From Ophiocordyceps camponoti-saundersi (nom. inval.) (lineage: Eukaryota > Ascomycota > Sordariomycetes > Hypocreales > Ophiocordycipitaceae): a stretch of DNA of 64,000 bases. Position 1 is the stretch's first letter, and each line of letters starts with the position of its first letter. The stretch spans positions 124,001-188,000 of the forward strand of contig PDHQ01000053.1 of assembly GCA_003339415.1 (NCBI GenBank), in the 5' to 3' direction. Below, piece after piece: positions 23,101-35,728 of the stretch. Position numbers and translations under genes: made by a program. The notes below the pieces were generated by a model, which was not told the origin of the DNA, made no database searches, and saw nothing but the letters and a program-made list of their open reading frames with translations.

Positions 23101-24928
23101 ATGACCATCGCAAACGTCGCCCTCTCCCTTTACCATCAGCTCCTCCATAACACCGCTCGCTCGTTACTCGTCAGCGTCGTCGTCGCCCCCCTTATTTACC
23201 TCGTCGTCAACGAGTTCGTTCGACATAATGCCCGATTAACCGGTATCAAGGGCCCTGGCGGCCTGCCCGTCATTGGAAATCTCTGGGACATTCGCTTCGA
23301 CGCCGCCGAAAAGTATCGCCAGTGGTCAAGATCCTTCGGTGCTGTTTATCAGATTCAACTCGGCAACGTCCCCGTTGTCGTTGTCAATTCGGCCTCTGCC
23401 GCCCGTGCCATCTTTGGCCAGAACGCCCAGGCCATGAGCTCCCGTCCGGAGTTCTACACATTTCACAAGGTATGTCTTGGCCCTTTGTCTCTGCTCCCTC
23501 TCTAGTTTCTGCGCATGTCTCGGCCTCTTCCGGGCGTCCTTACCTTTTTACCTCCCTTACTGTGACTCCGGTTTTGGCCCCGGCCCCGGCTCCGGCTCCG
23601 GCTCCGATCAACGTCTATCATCATCATCTCATTTGCCACGACCAGGCCTCTAACTACTCCTACAGATTCTCTCAGACACCGCTGGAACCACTATTGGCAC
23701 ATCTCCTTTCAGCGACTCGCTCAAGCGCCGCCGGAAGGGCGCCGCCTCAGCCCTCAACAAGCCTTCAGTCGCCACTTATGTCTCACACCTAGACGTCGAG
23801 ACCCGCGATTTCATCAGGGAGCTCTACGCCTATGGCGAGGCAGGTTCTAAGCCCACCGACCCGATGCCAATGATCCAGCGTCTCTCTCTCTCTCTCGCCC
23901 TGACCCTCAACTGGGGAACTCGTCTGAAGAGCCAGGAGGACAAGCTCTTCGACGAGATCACTCACGTTGAGGAGGAGATCAGTCGCTTCCGTTCCACCAC
24001 CGGCAACCTGCAGGACTACATCCCCCTCCTGCGCATCAACCCCATTAACCTGCATTCCGCTAGGGCTAGGGAGATGCGCGCCAGGCGCGATACCTACCTC
24101 ACCAACTTGAACCGCGGCCTAGACCAGCGTATCGCTGATGGCACCTATGAGCCTTGCATCCAGGCCAATGTCATTCTCGACAAAGACACCAAGTTGAACC
24201 ATGCCGAGCTCACTTCCATCAGCCTGACAATGCTCTCTGGAGGTCTTGATACTGTCACCACCCAGGTCGCCTGGTTCATGGCCTACCTCTCGCAGCACCC
24301 GGAGGTGCAAGAAAAGGCGGTCGCGGAGATCAGCAAGTTTTACGACGACTCCCAACCCATGTGTGACGCTGCCGAAGATCAGAAATGCCAATACGTCGTT
24401 GCCCTTGTCCGCGAGTCTTTGCGCTACTTCACCGTCTTGCGGCTCGCTTTGCCCCGCGCCTCTGTAAAGACTATCATATATGACGGCTTTACCATCCCCC
24501 AGGGGACCGTTGTCTTCCTGAACGCTTGGGCTTGCAACATGGGTAAGTCACTATCACTCATCATTTGCGCCTTGTCCGATTTCGGCTGACACACCAAACT
24601 ACAAGACCCCAATGTCTGGTCTGATCCCGAAGTCTTCCGTCCCGAGAGATGGCTGGAACAGCCCGATGCGCCCCTGTTCACGTACGGCGTCGGCTACCGC
24701 ATGTGCGCAGGCTCCTTGTTGGCGAACCGGGAGCTCTATCTCCTCTACATGAGACTACTTAACAGCTTCCGCATCGAAAAGTACGACGATATCGACTGCG
24801 ATCCGGTTCGGGGAAATGCCGATCCAACGAGTCTGGTGGCCATGCCGCATCGCTACCGTGCTCGTTTCGTACCGAGAAACCCCAAGGCTTTGGGCGCTGT
24901 GATGAAGAGCCTGGACGTAGCACAGTGA
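23101..24928 (+). CDS. CYP504-type phenylacetate hydroxylase (cytochrome P450)
   Basis: Three exons, 23101-23469, 23666-24542 and 24606-24928, giving 522 aa. An N-terminal membrane anchor is followed by GIKGPGGLPVIGNLWDIRFD. Segments highly characteristic of fungal PhacA/PhacB (CYP504) enzymes are present: AMSSRPEFYTFHK, DTAGTTIGTSPFSDSLKRRR, THVEEEISRFRSTTGNLQDY, CIQANVILDKDTKLNHAELT and SISLTMLSGGLDTVTT (I-helix). The K-helix ESLR, FRPERW and the haem loop YGVGYRMCAGSLLA (Cys about residue 449; Tyr replaces the usual Phe) complete the fold. In Aspergillus nidulans such enzymes hydroxylate phenylacetate and its monohydroxy derivatives en route to homogentisate. Whether this copy is the 2-hydroxylase (A) or 6-hydroxylase (B) class cannot be decided here. 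The location beside hmgA and fahA agrees with the role. Confidence 0.92.
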
Positions 24929-25712
24929 TTCAGCCATCATCACCTACAGTTCCGGGCTGGTCCCGCCGTGGCTTGAGCTGAGACGAATTATGTTTGACTC
25001 AGCCTCTTTCTTCAACCGAACCTGGCAGTGATAAACGAGCAATGGATCAATACTCGGGCGACTTTGTTTGGAGTTCATGTTCGGCGTTTGTTGAAGCACA
25101 AGGTTTGCCTTCTTTTCATTTCCCGCCTTTATAGCGTCTCTGAGTTACTTGGGCTTGTGGGCGGTGTTGAGGTGGTTGAGATCACTCGCTTACGACGTCC
25201 AACCCACGCCTACTAGCCTTCGCTCGCCATTGTACGATATTACAGCGTGGAAGTTGGCAGCAAGATAGCGGCATACTCTTACTGGCGACACATACATATG
25301 CATGCATGTACATACATAATCCAGCATCTGTTTCCAGCATGATCATCGGACCAGCTCCGACGGAACTTGTGCAACTCTGACCGATGCGGTACACTCGAGG
25401 AGAAATCATTGATGATGACGTCGAAAAAGCAAGGCCTGGCCCGCAGTTGCATCCGTACCCCTCGCCGTATCTCCGACGCCCTCTGCAAATTCGGGCATCA
25501 ACGAATGAACACACAATCTGTTGCGAAGAAGCAATTCTCAAACATCAGATCCTTCCACGTAACGTGCATAGATACCTCACTTAGTGAACAGATAACAAAA
25601 TGAGAGATGCTTGTCGTTTTCTGGCACTCATCGTGGACCACCAAACTCCATCTTAATCGCGCTTGGAAAATTACATTGCCTTTACGCCTCCTCTCAGATT
25701 GCTTAGGTCGAC
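24929..25712. other. intergenic
   Basis: A short CATA/CATG tract lies at about 25290-25320. Open frames here (up to 119 codons, minus strand) are unrecognised. I see no gene. Confidence 0.45.
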
Positions 25713-27561
<1,849 letters not shown>

Positions 27562-28234
27562 CTCGCTCGCAGGCTGCAGGAATCTCATAGGTAGAAACTT
27601 GGCAACTCCAGTGAAGATTCGTCAGGGCTTACTTGAATGCTCTGCTCAGATATGTAGCAGCCCACCACCACTGGCCTAGGTTTAACTGCCTTGCCGGCCG
27701 TCCGATCTATAAAACATCAAGGAGCCGGATATTCCCGAACAGTGCAGGATTTCCCGACTTTTGCGAAGCTAGTTATCCTGCTGTTCTACCCACATGTGCA
27801 TTCAAGCCTCCGGGCTACTACCTCTTGGGTCGTGATGCAGGCTTTGCAATGCGTTCCATGCCCACCGGTCGTGTGCTCGTCATGCAGTGACACCGCACAA
27901 GTCGGCATGGCGAGTTCAGACTAAAACGGATATTACATGAAGAGGCAGGAAAATATGTTGGCCGTCTACTTTCAAGTTGACTGGTTGGCAGCCCCCCTGG
28001 TCCAACACACTCCGGACATACACCCCAACGCCTCATACCCGTGCTGCATATGTACTCCTTCTGTTTTACGACGCATGCACACACACCGTGTTCTTCGAAT
28101 TTAAATCCCGTCATCCATCACATAAGCCGTCGTGCTCTCGGCCGAGGTTCGAGGCTCGAGGTTTTTGAATATTCCGTAACGCCTGTTCCTCCTTCTCGTC
28201 AATTTCGTAATTTCAAACGTTTTTGACGTTCAAG
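27562..28234. other. intergenic
   Basis: Small open frames only. No recognisable gene, repeat or RNA is seen. Confidence 0.45.
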
Positions 28235-29634
28235 ATGACCGGCAGTCGGTTCTCCTATGCAACGCCATTGGCTATTTTGTCAATTGCGGTCTTTGCATCT
28301 TACCTGTACGGCGCGCTCCTCTATCGACCGATTATCGTACTTGGTCTTTTCCGGGTCAAGGGGCACATGCCGGCCATCGATGTCACTGTTATCCCCAATA
28401 CCATTCATTGCGAGGACCTTCACTATCATAAACCGAGCGGGCTGATCTTCACGGCGTGTCAGAATGAGGAGAAAGACCGTTTTTCGTGGTTCCCACCTCT
28501 CGGCAACTTTGACGATCCGATTATCGCCTCACAGACTCGAGGCAGTCTCAAGGTCATCAATCCCAAGGTGATACTTGCGAACTTCAAGAGCCTTGGACTC
28601 TGCGGTCTGCTAACACTAAGCAGACGCTTGAGTCTACGACATTGCGTTTTGACAACTTCGACGAAGCATTTGTCACTCACGGTATCGATATCATCGATGA
28701 TCCTCAGTCGCAGGATAGGAACAAGGTCTACATCTTTGCCGTCAACCATAAGGCGAACCCGGAACATTATGTGAAGCGCAACGCGAGCGCTCCCGAGAGT
28801 CACTCTGTCGTGGAGATCTTTCACCACGAGATCGGATCAGACAACGTGGAACATGTGCGGTCGGTTTGGCATCCCCTAATAAGAACCCCCAACGACATCT
28901 TCGCCGTATCGACGTCGTCCTTCTTTGTCACAAATGACCACTACTACAGAAAAGGCTACATGAGATCAGTCGAGGAGATTTATCACGAAGCAAAATGGAC
29001 TAACACCATCTTCGTCGAGTTTCCGGTCGATGGCGATTCCACATCCGCGCATGACGATAGTAAAGGCGTCGAGGCGTCAGTTGCACTCAGAGACATGTTT
29101 GGCAACAACGGCCTTGGTCATGGCAAATTGTCGAACGACATACTCATTGGAAGCGCTGTCGGTGGCGTGCTACACCTGGGCGAATACTCGATCGATCCGG
29201 CGACCGCGGAAGGGCGAATCAGCGTCTCTCAATCAATCGAGCTGGATTCGACCATCGATAATCCAAGTTACTTCGACGACCCGTACGCCAATAGCACTTT
29301 CGATGGCAGTGGTTTCGTGCTTGCTGGACTTTCCAAGGGGATGGACCTCCTCAAAAACATACGAAACCCGGAAAACGAAGACGGCATTATGGTTTGGATG
29401 GTGACGCCTCTCGATCAAATCAGTACAGATGCGGAGGATAAGTCCGGAGGCAAAGATTTGAGCAAGTGGCGTAAGCGACTGTTGTTCGAGGATGACGGCT
29501 CCCGCATTCGCACCGCCAGCACCGCAGTATTGGTCCCGATAGACCCTGCCAGCGACTCCGGCCGACGCCGAGCTCAGCTGTTCGTGTCCGGATTCTTCTC
29601 CAAGAACATGGTGACGTGTATCGTGGACTTGTAG
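28235..29634 (+). CDS. paraoxonase/arylesterase-like calcium-dependent hydrolase
   Basis: Two exons, 28235-28567 and 28624-29634, giving 447 aa. An uncleaved-looking N-terminal hydrophobic segment (PLAILSIAVFASYLYGALLY) anchors the protein, as in serum paraoxonases. The rest is a six-bladed propeller with THGIDIIDDP, YIFAVNHKANPEHYV, HPLIRTPNDIFAVSTSSFFV TNDHYY and LSNDILIGSAVGGVLHLGEY. The N-D and T-N-D-H elements match the paraoxonase metal and active-site neighbourhood. The family hydrolyses lactones and aryl esters. The 56-nt intron (GTGATA donor, GCTAAC branch, CAG) is in phase 0. The substrate is not predictable; hydroxyarylacetate lactones are one speculative option given the nearby pathway. 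Confidence 0.82.
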
Positions 29635-31098
29635 AAGATTGGTGGTAGCCTTAGATAATGAAACAATACGGGTCTGTTCTGTTCATCGCCGGCCATTATG
29701 TCTTGGAGAACAAGGCCTGGCCCTCAGGGTATGGAGTTTAGCAGCATACATGGTGAAAATGAGAGTCACTGTGAGCTCGAGGCCATATCAGCATTCCTGC
29801 GCTCGGCCGGTCGCGAGAAGGCGGTAGCGCCACGTGCACATGCATCCGTACAGAGGTACATACATACATATTGTCACAGACGCAGCTCTGGCACTCACAA
29901 TTGGAGGCACCTCCGGAGAGATGCTCAGGCAACGGCCCCTATCAGGGAGCTCGTGACTACTCACAACGCATCCATATATAGTATGTATGTATGCAATGTG
30001 TACATGAATGTGTGGGTGTGTGCATGTTCGTAGGCATATACATACATACATCATGTATTGGCAACCCTTTTAATGTGCAATACTCATCACACCAGACATC
30101 CGAAGGAGATTCGGCTAACCAGTACACATGGCCAACACTGGATAGTGAATCCCTACAGCACAGACTACGGAACCTTGGGTAGGGAGGGGCTGACAAGTCT
30201 CAGTTGGACGTGACAGTTATGTGGGTTTCCTGTCTGAGTGACGGGCTGACTGACGACCGCCCTGGGACATCACGCCAGACATCAACTATAACGTGACCCT
30301 CTGATTGATGTTCATCCGAACACACGTATCCGTATTCGTATAGATATATGATTCACATGATTCGAAACAGTGGCGACATCTTTGGTCGATTCTTCATCTC
30401 CCTCGACCGAACTCCGTACATCCATACATACGTACATACATACCTATATTTCAACCGCGGGATTCAAGTTTGTAATAGCCACCATCTTACGCATACACAG
30501 GTATGTATGAGCAACTTTCAACGTACATACATACATAAATACATATGTACATACATACACACATACATGGTACTATGAAAACTATTAACGTGACCGGAAA
30601 CTCTGGATCATCGAGTCCCAAAGGGCATCGGAGCAACTTTAATTTTCCCATTATCCGGTCGATGGACCCCCAAAACCCGATGACTGCATATACATATGTA
30701 ATGTATGTATGTACATAGAATGTGTGTGTGCGTGTGTATGATGTCTGTGTATGTATCCGTACATACATACATATGGAGCGGATGAGAAATCCTTCAGCCA
30801 TAAACACCGGCTGCGTTGGGAGGGTTGCTAAGACACGGAGCGACAGCCGCCTCAGAGCATAACTGTCCCCCATGCTCACGTCCAGCCAGCACTCGAGACA
30901 GCCGTACTCAAGGCGCCACATACATGCAGAAGGCCCATCTCTTAACCTTTGTGCGTTCCCCCGATGGCCGTCTACAGCAATGTCGCCTACCGACCACCCA
31001 ACATGGTTATCGTTCAGCGAAGCAGTCGTTTTCCTTGAGCTTCTCCCCCTCTCTACTCCTTTACAGCTCCAGATGCCCGGCTCCAGGTAAATGCTCTC
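29635..31098. other. 1.5 kb intergenic rich in TATG/CATA microsatellites
   Basis: Tracts of CATA or TATG occur at about 29858-29870, 29979-30055, 30418-30446, 30519-30567 and 30686-30774. No gene is recognisable. The last ~150 bp are pyrimidine-rich and should be the promoter/5' leader of the next gene. Confidence 0.6.
30686..30774. repeat. compound TATG/TGTG/CATA microsatellite
   Basis: A tract of TATGTA, then GTGTGTG, then CATACATACATA over about 90 bp. Confidence 0.75.
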
Positions 31099-31102
31099 AT
31101 GA
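31091..31102 (+). promoter_or_regulatory. three-codon upstream ORF overlapping the start codon
   Basis: ATG CTC TCA TGA at 31091-31102. Its stop overlaps the main ATG in an ATGA arrangement at 31099-31102. A second short uORF (ATG at 31073, stop at 31090) precedes it. Confidence 0.45.
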
Positions 31103-32157
31103 ATTTACACGAGATACTCGATACGGCCCACGGGCCTACTCCCGACTTTGGGGGGCCTGCCTGGGTCGCCATGATCGTTTTCATCAGCATCGCGCTCTAC
31201 AACGTGCTGGAATTAAACTTCCTCATCGCCAACACCTTCAAAAAATATCACGGCCTCTACTTCTGGAGCATGCTCGTCGCGACCTGGGGCATCGCGTTCA
31301 ACGCCGTCGGCTATCTCTTACGCATATTAGAGTCTGATCGCTCAGGCTATGGCCACTCTACCGTCATCCTCGTCGGCTGGTGCACCATGGTCACTGGACA
31401 GTCGTTGGTTCTTTACTCACGCCTGCATCTCGTCTTGCAGAATCCTACAATACTGCGTGGCATCCTTGCTATGATCCTTGTAGATGCCCTTTGGCTGGGT
31501 GTCCCCGTTATTGTTTTAGTCTACGGCTCCAATAGCAGCAAGTCGGAACTGTTCTACCACCCTTACGCCATCTTCGAGAGGCTCCAGCTTTGCGTCTTCA
31601 CCGTACAGGAACTCATCATATCGGGCCTCTACATCGTCGAGACGAGCAAGACGCTGAAGCTGCAGAGACGTGTTGGCTTCGCGCCTCGCGACGCGCGACG
31701 CGGCATGGCCCATCTCATTCTCGCCAACATACTGATAGTCCTGCTCGACGTGAGCGTCCTGGTTCTCGAGTTTACCAACAATTTCGACATCCAGACGGCA
31801 TGGAAGCCGTTGGTGTACAGCATCAAGCTCAAGGTAGAGTTTAGCGTGTTGAATCGGCTCGTCGAGTTTTCTCAACACATGAGGACCGGAGCCCTGGAAA
31901 AGATGGGTTCAGACAACGATAAGGGAGCCTCCCTCGGCGGAGTGACAGTGGCCGCGTCTGAAACGCCGACAGAGGCGCGGTACAGCGTCCACGTAGGAAC
32001 TTCTCGCACCCACGAGCTCGAACTGGACGATTGCAACGAATTCCGTGTTGTCAAGACGACCGACGTCTACGTCGATAGCTCAACGAATTCGCGCGATCAT
32101 TCGGCTAGCGGCGGCATCTCCCGCGAATCGACGCACATTGATATTGAAGAAGTATAG
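31099..32157 (+). CDS. seven-helix fungal membrane protein (DUF7703-like)
   Basis: Single exon, 352 aa. About seven hydrophobic helices span residues 20-260: AWVAMIVFISIALYNVLELN, YFWSMLVATWGIAFNAVGYL, VILVGWCTMVTGQSLVLYSR and so on. A hydrophilic Ser/Thr-rich C-terminal tail of about 90 residues follows, ending ESTHIDIEEV. The pattern matches a widespread fungal integral-membrane family (DUF7703) with no established function; its layout is receptor-like. There is no signal peptide beyond the first helix. The start is preceded by two tiny upstream ORFs, one ending across the ATG. A GTAAAT at 31087 could in principle be a splice donor from an earlier ATG, but the membrane domain starts about residue 20 of this frame, so nothing essential appears missing. 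Confidence 0.8.
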   Translation: MNLHEILDTAHGPTPDFGGPAWVAMIVFISIALYNVLELNFLIANTFKKYHGLYFWSMLVATWGIAFNAVGYLLRILESDRSGYGHSTVILVGWCTMVTGQSLVLYSRLHLVLQNPTILRGILAMILVDALWLGVPVIVLVYGSNSSKSELFYHPYAIFERLQLCVFTVQELIISGLYIVETSKTLKLQRRVGFAPRDARRGMAHLILANILIVLLDVSVLVLEFTNNFDIQTAWKPLVYSIKLKVEFSVLNRLVEFSQHMRTGALEKMGSDNDKGASLGGVTVAASETPTEARYSVHVGTSRTHELELDDCNEFRVVKTTDVYVDSSTNSRDHSASGGISRESTHIDIEEV

Positions 32158-32391
32158 GCGAGTACTAAGTTCTGCGTGAAGGGAACTCCCTTCCACGTCG
32201 GCGCCTTTCATTGGCGGATGATATGCGGTGCTACCTTGGCCAAGCAAGGGAGATGAAGCCAGCCGAGGGGGAGGTGTACAACTGGCCCTTTTGTCCACCG
32301 ATGCAGCCTCGTTCCACTGGGAAAAAAAAGCAAAAGCATCGTTTGTGGATGACGAAGGGGGGGGCGGGTCACTGCGACTGTTGAGGGGACC

Positions 32392-33558
32392 ATGGCAGCA
32401 ACCTTTGCGACAACACAGTTTGGCTTCGTCTCGATAGCCTTCGATACTTTTCAAGCCAACATGAGCTCGGTCAACATGTCGGCCTTCGTCGGCGTCAATC
32501 TGCTATCTGCGGCCACCGAAGCGCAGTATTTCGCCAAGCTGCCTGTCCCTGATATCTCTCTTCTGTCCTACCACGACGACTTTCTTCAGGTCTTGGGCCG
32601 CGATGCAAAGGCCCGCCAGGTCTGGGATCTGCCTTGGGAGGCCTTCCACGAAGCTGGCGTCTACAACAGAAAGGACAACTCCCTATATATTTCGTCTAAT
32701 TACAACAGCTTGGATGACAATATCAATATAACTGTCGTCTCGCTCGACACGGACGAATATAATATACACAGCACCCAGTTTCCCCATCTGGCAATGGCAA
32801 ATGGTGGCTCCAGCTACTACCCGCCAGGCAGCAACCGGAATGACACCCCTCCTATGCACGTCTACTGTGACGAAGGAGACTTTGAGCACTATTCGCAGCT
32901 CATAGCCGTCGACCCGAACACTAATGACTCGTACCCTCTTCTGACTAGTTTCCTCGGCCGTAATTTCTCCTCCGTCAACGACGTACGGCAGCATCCGCTG
33001 ACGGGCGACCTGTGGTTCACCGACGCGGACTATGGCTATTTTCAACATTTCCGACCGGCGCCGACGATGCCCAAGCATGTCTATCGCTTCGACCCGGGCA
33101 CGGGCATCGTACAGGTAGTGGCAGATGGCTTTGTGCAGCCAAATGGGATCGAATTCTCTCCTGACTTTGAGACTGTCTACATTTCCGACACCGGCAGCCA
33201 GCAGTTTGATGTTGTTCCTGGACAGCCCTCGACGATTTACGCCTTTGATGTCGTCAAAAACAAACGGCTCGCGAACCGGAGAGTCTTTGCGTATGCTGAT
33301 GTTGGCTTCCCGGATGGCGTCCATTGCGATACCCAAGGCAATGTCTGGGCAGCGGCAGGTGACGGAGTACATATTTGGAACCCAGACGGTGTGCTCCTTG
33401 GCAAGATATACATTGGCGAGGCCAGTAACAACTTTGCCTTTGCCCCGGGCAAAGTTTTTGTCTTCTCCAATTATCGACTCTGGGTTGTTGAGAACATTAA
33501 CGCCGTAGGCCGAGAAGTTTGCACAGACTTTGGCCGAGACCTCGAGTGTTGCAAATAA
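32392..33558 (+). CDS. SMP-30/gluconolactonase-like lactonohydrolase
   Basis: Single exon, 388 aa. It has a six-bladed propeller with family motifs FHEAGVYNRKDNSLYISSNY, FSSVNDVRQHPLTGDLWFTD, VADGFVQPNGIEFSPDFETV, YISDTG and VGFPDGVHCDTQGNVWAAAG. The Asn-Asp, PNG and D-G residues that hold the Ca2+ ion are visible. Members of this family, such as Fusarium lactonohydrolase, hydrolyse aldonate or aromatic lactones. No cleavable signal peptide is obvious, though there are several N-x-S/T sequons. It follows the DUF7703 gene on the same strand by 234 bp. A 346-codon open frame on the opposite strand (33723-32683) is a shadow. Confidence 0.88.
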   Translation: MAATFATTQFGFVSIAFDTFQANMSSVNMSAFVGVNLLSAATEAQYFAKLPVPDISLLSYHDDFLQVLGRDAKARQVWDLPWEAFHEAGVYNRKDNSLYISSNYNSLDDNINITVVSLDTDEYNIHSTQFPHLAMANGGSSYYPPGSNRNDTPPMHVYCDEGDFEHYSQLIAVDPNTNDSYPLLTSFLGRNFSSVNDVRQHPLTGDLWFTDADYGYFQHFRPAPTMPKHVYRFDPGTGIVQVVADGFVQPNGIEFSPDFETVYISDTGSQQFDVVPGQPSTIYAFDVVKNKRLANRRVFAYADVGFPDGVHCDTQGNVWAAAGDGVHIWNPDGVLLGKIYIGEASNNFAFAPGKVFVFSNYRLWVVENINAVGREVCTDFGRDLECCK

Positions 33559-35286
33559 CCTCGAGCATTCATTCAACGCCGAGCAGCTGATCCACATCCG
33601 CCAGAGTCGGAATACCTCGTCAGTGGACAAACAACGTAAAACGATGCTCCCCGGTTGCAATACACGACCGCGTTGGAGATCGAACGTTGTACCCCGGCTG
33701 TCCTGCCACAGTATTTTTTTCAATTCATCTCGCTGGAGGCATTGACTCCTCCGGTCAAGTCAGGGGGGAGGAATTGATGGTGGTACTTCTCTTGTATGTA
33801 TGTAGTACTCAAATGTTTATAGACAGACGTGTGTTTGTATATGTATGTATGTATGTATGTCCGAGATTCGAGCCAGGCCGAGGACAAACACAAAGAGCAT
33901 GCAGAGAGCTTATTTTCCGAGGCATTAATACGTACATACCTAGGTATGTAGGTATGTAGGTATGTATGCACATACATCCTTGCCTTTAATCACAAATATT
34001 TACTGTACTTTCGGGCTCTTCACTTTGATTCATTGCTCCTGCTGTCTTTTCTTCGTCTTGACTAGTTTATCTGAAGTTGTTCCCCTAACCTATGTGCGTA
34101 CACCAGACTGCGTGATCTCGAAGCTAGCACAAGTTCCTAGGTGTGCACGTGAAAATGGGATATCTGCGAGCAGCATCCATGACGGATTAACTGGTGTGAT
34201 CAACAGTCACGCTCAGGTCGCACGGCAAGGCAGTCATGTTACTTGGCAAGGTGCTAACGTGTAGGCCCGGTGCCTGTATGTGTATGTATGTGAATATGCG
34301 AGGATGGCCCTTTGACCACCAAAATGGATATAACCAGACATCCTCGTGTCTCTCGTTGGAACTTACACACACACACACTGAGTCTGCACGCATATACTAC
34401 CCACATACTGGTGGAGAGCTTGGAACCAAAGATACGATGGGTACAGGTTTGGGGTGAAAAGGCGCCCTATTTTCTGTGTAGAGCTTAGTCTGGTCAAGAA
34501 CCCGTCATCCCTCGATTAGAACGTCAGGTTGGTGGCCCTTGACCTGTTCCTCCTATGCTTTGGCCTTTCACACACACCTGCATACCTACCTACATAGTAC
34601 TACATGTATACATACATATGTATCTATTTCTGAAACGTATGTATATATGTATGTGCTATCGTTGCGTTGAAATCGAGATTGATTTGCATGAAAAAACGGA
34701 TAGACATCTTTTGCTTGTTATGTCATGAAATCGTCTGCGAACCTAGTGACGTTTTGTAACTGATCTTGTCTACCTACCTACTCTTACTTTCAAGGTAGAG
34801 GATAAGCTAAAGTCTCCTTCAGAACTTAAGGTCCGCATATCTGATTTTACACAGCAGTGTAAATCGTGTACACATACATAATTGTGTGTCTATCCATAAT
34901 GACGTACATACAGAAACAGGTCTTTAAGTGCTTAGTCGAAAAGGACATTCACACTCGCTCCTTGAGCTACGGATACATCACAATGCGCCGCCGCAAGGCT
35001 TATTATGCCAAAGCACTATGGCCCTATGGGCCAGGTGCTACTTACCCTACAGACTACCATCAGCTACGAAGTTAGCACTGCTGGCCCTATTGCATGGAGC
35101 CTGGCTTGATACACACTTCCCTTACGGCGTGGCAGGTTTGAGCCCTTGATAAGGATAGGTAGTGTGCAAATACCTAATTCGTATACAGGCTGTAAATACA
35201 TACTTACATACCTACCTATGCAGGTATCGAACACCTCGAGAATCGAACGGCTGACTATGTATGTATGTGCGGATTGCAAGAAGAAA
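33559..35286. other. gene-poor, microsatellite-rich stretch
   Basis: TATG/CATA tracts lie at about 33793-33860, 33931-33976, 34270-34290, 34600-34650 and 35200-35270. Open frames are at most ~100 codons and unrecognised. Confidence 0.55.
33793..33860. repeat. TATG-type microsatellite
   Basis: Interrupted TATGTATGTA units, with a clean run of about five units at its right end. Confidence 0.75.
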
Positions 35287-35722
35287 CGAGTATTCATATT
35301 TGCCACGGCACCTATTCCTATTAGACACGACATTGCCCAAGTTAGCGGTACGTACCTCACTACCGCACCACACCACGTGATATAGTATAAGGCCTAGATA
35401 GATTAAAATATCACTCGTATACGGTAAGTACCTATCTTCTTACTTACCTACGCGCGCGCGCTTCGCGTTTTTTAGCTAGAAAAAAAGGCAGAAGTAGATA
35501 AGGGTAAGTAAAGAATATATAGGAAGCTTAGATAGGCCTAGAAAGATAAAGGCGGGCAGAGGAAGATAGAAAAGATAGATACCTATAGATTACGATTAAC
35601 TTTAGATTTCCTACGACTTTATACTAGATAAAAAAAAAAATCTTTATAATTAGGTACGTGCCGCTGATTTTGGTGGTGTCGTGTCTAATAGGAATAGGTG
35701 CCGTGGCAAATCTGAATACTCG
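35287..35722. mobile_element. MITE-like element with 71-bp terminal inverted repeats
   Basis: The left arm 35287-35357 and right arm 35652-35722 are inverted copies: 63 of 71 positions match, and the outer 47 bp differ at one position. They start CGAGTATTCA and end in TACGTACCT towards the interior. The flanks show the same 6 bp, AAGAAA, at 35281-35286 and 35723-35728, consistent with a target-site duplication. The ~294-bp interior is AT-rich with no coding frame, so transposition would have needed an enzyme from elsewhere. Its CA/TG-poor composition resembles the RIP-like block at the right of the window. Confidence 0.8.
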
Positions 35723-35728
35723 AAGAAA

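Noticed and set aside
29979..30774. Repeated CATACATA tracts as a possible CRISPR-like or telomeric array
   Set aside because: The units are simple tetranucleotides without spacers and do not match fungal telomere repeats (TTAGGG). They are microsatellites.
32683..33723. 346-codon minus-strand open frame
   Set aside because: It lies opposite the SMP-30/lactonohydrolase exon, which carries clear family motifs. The antisense product has none.
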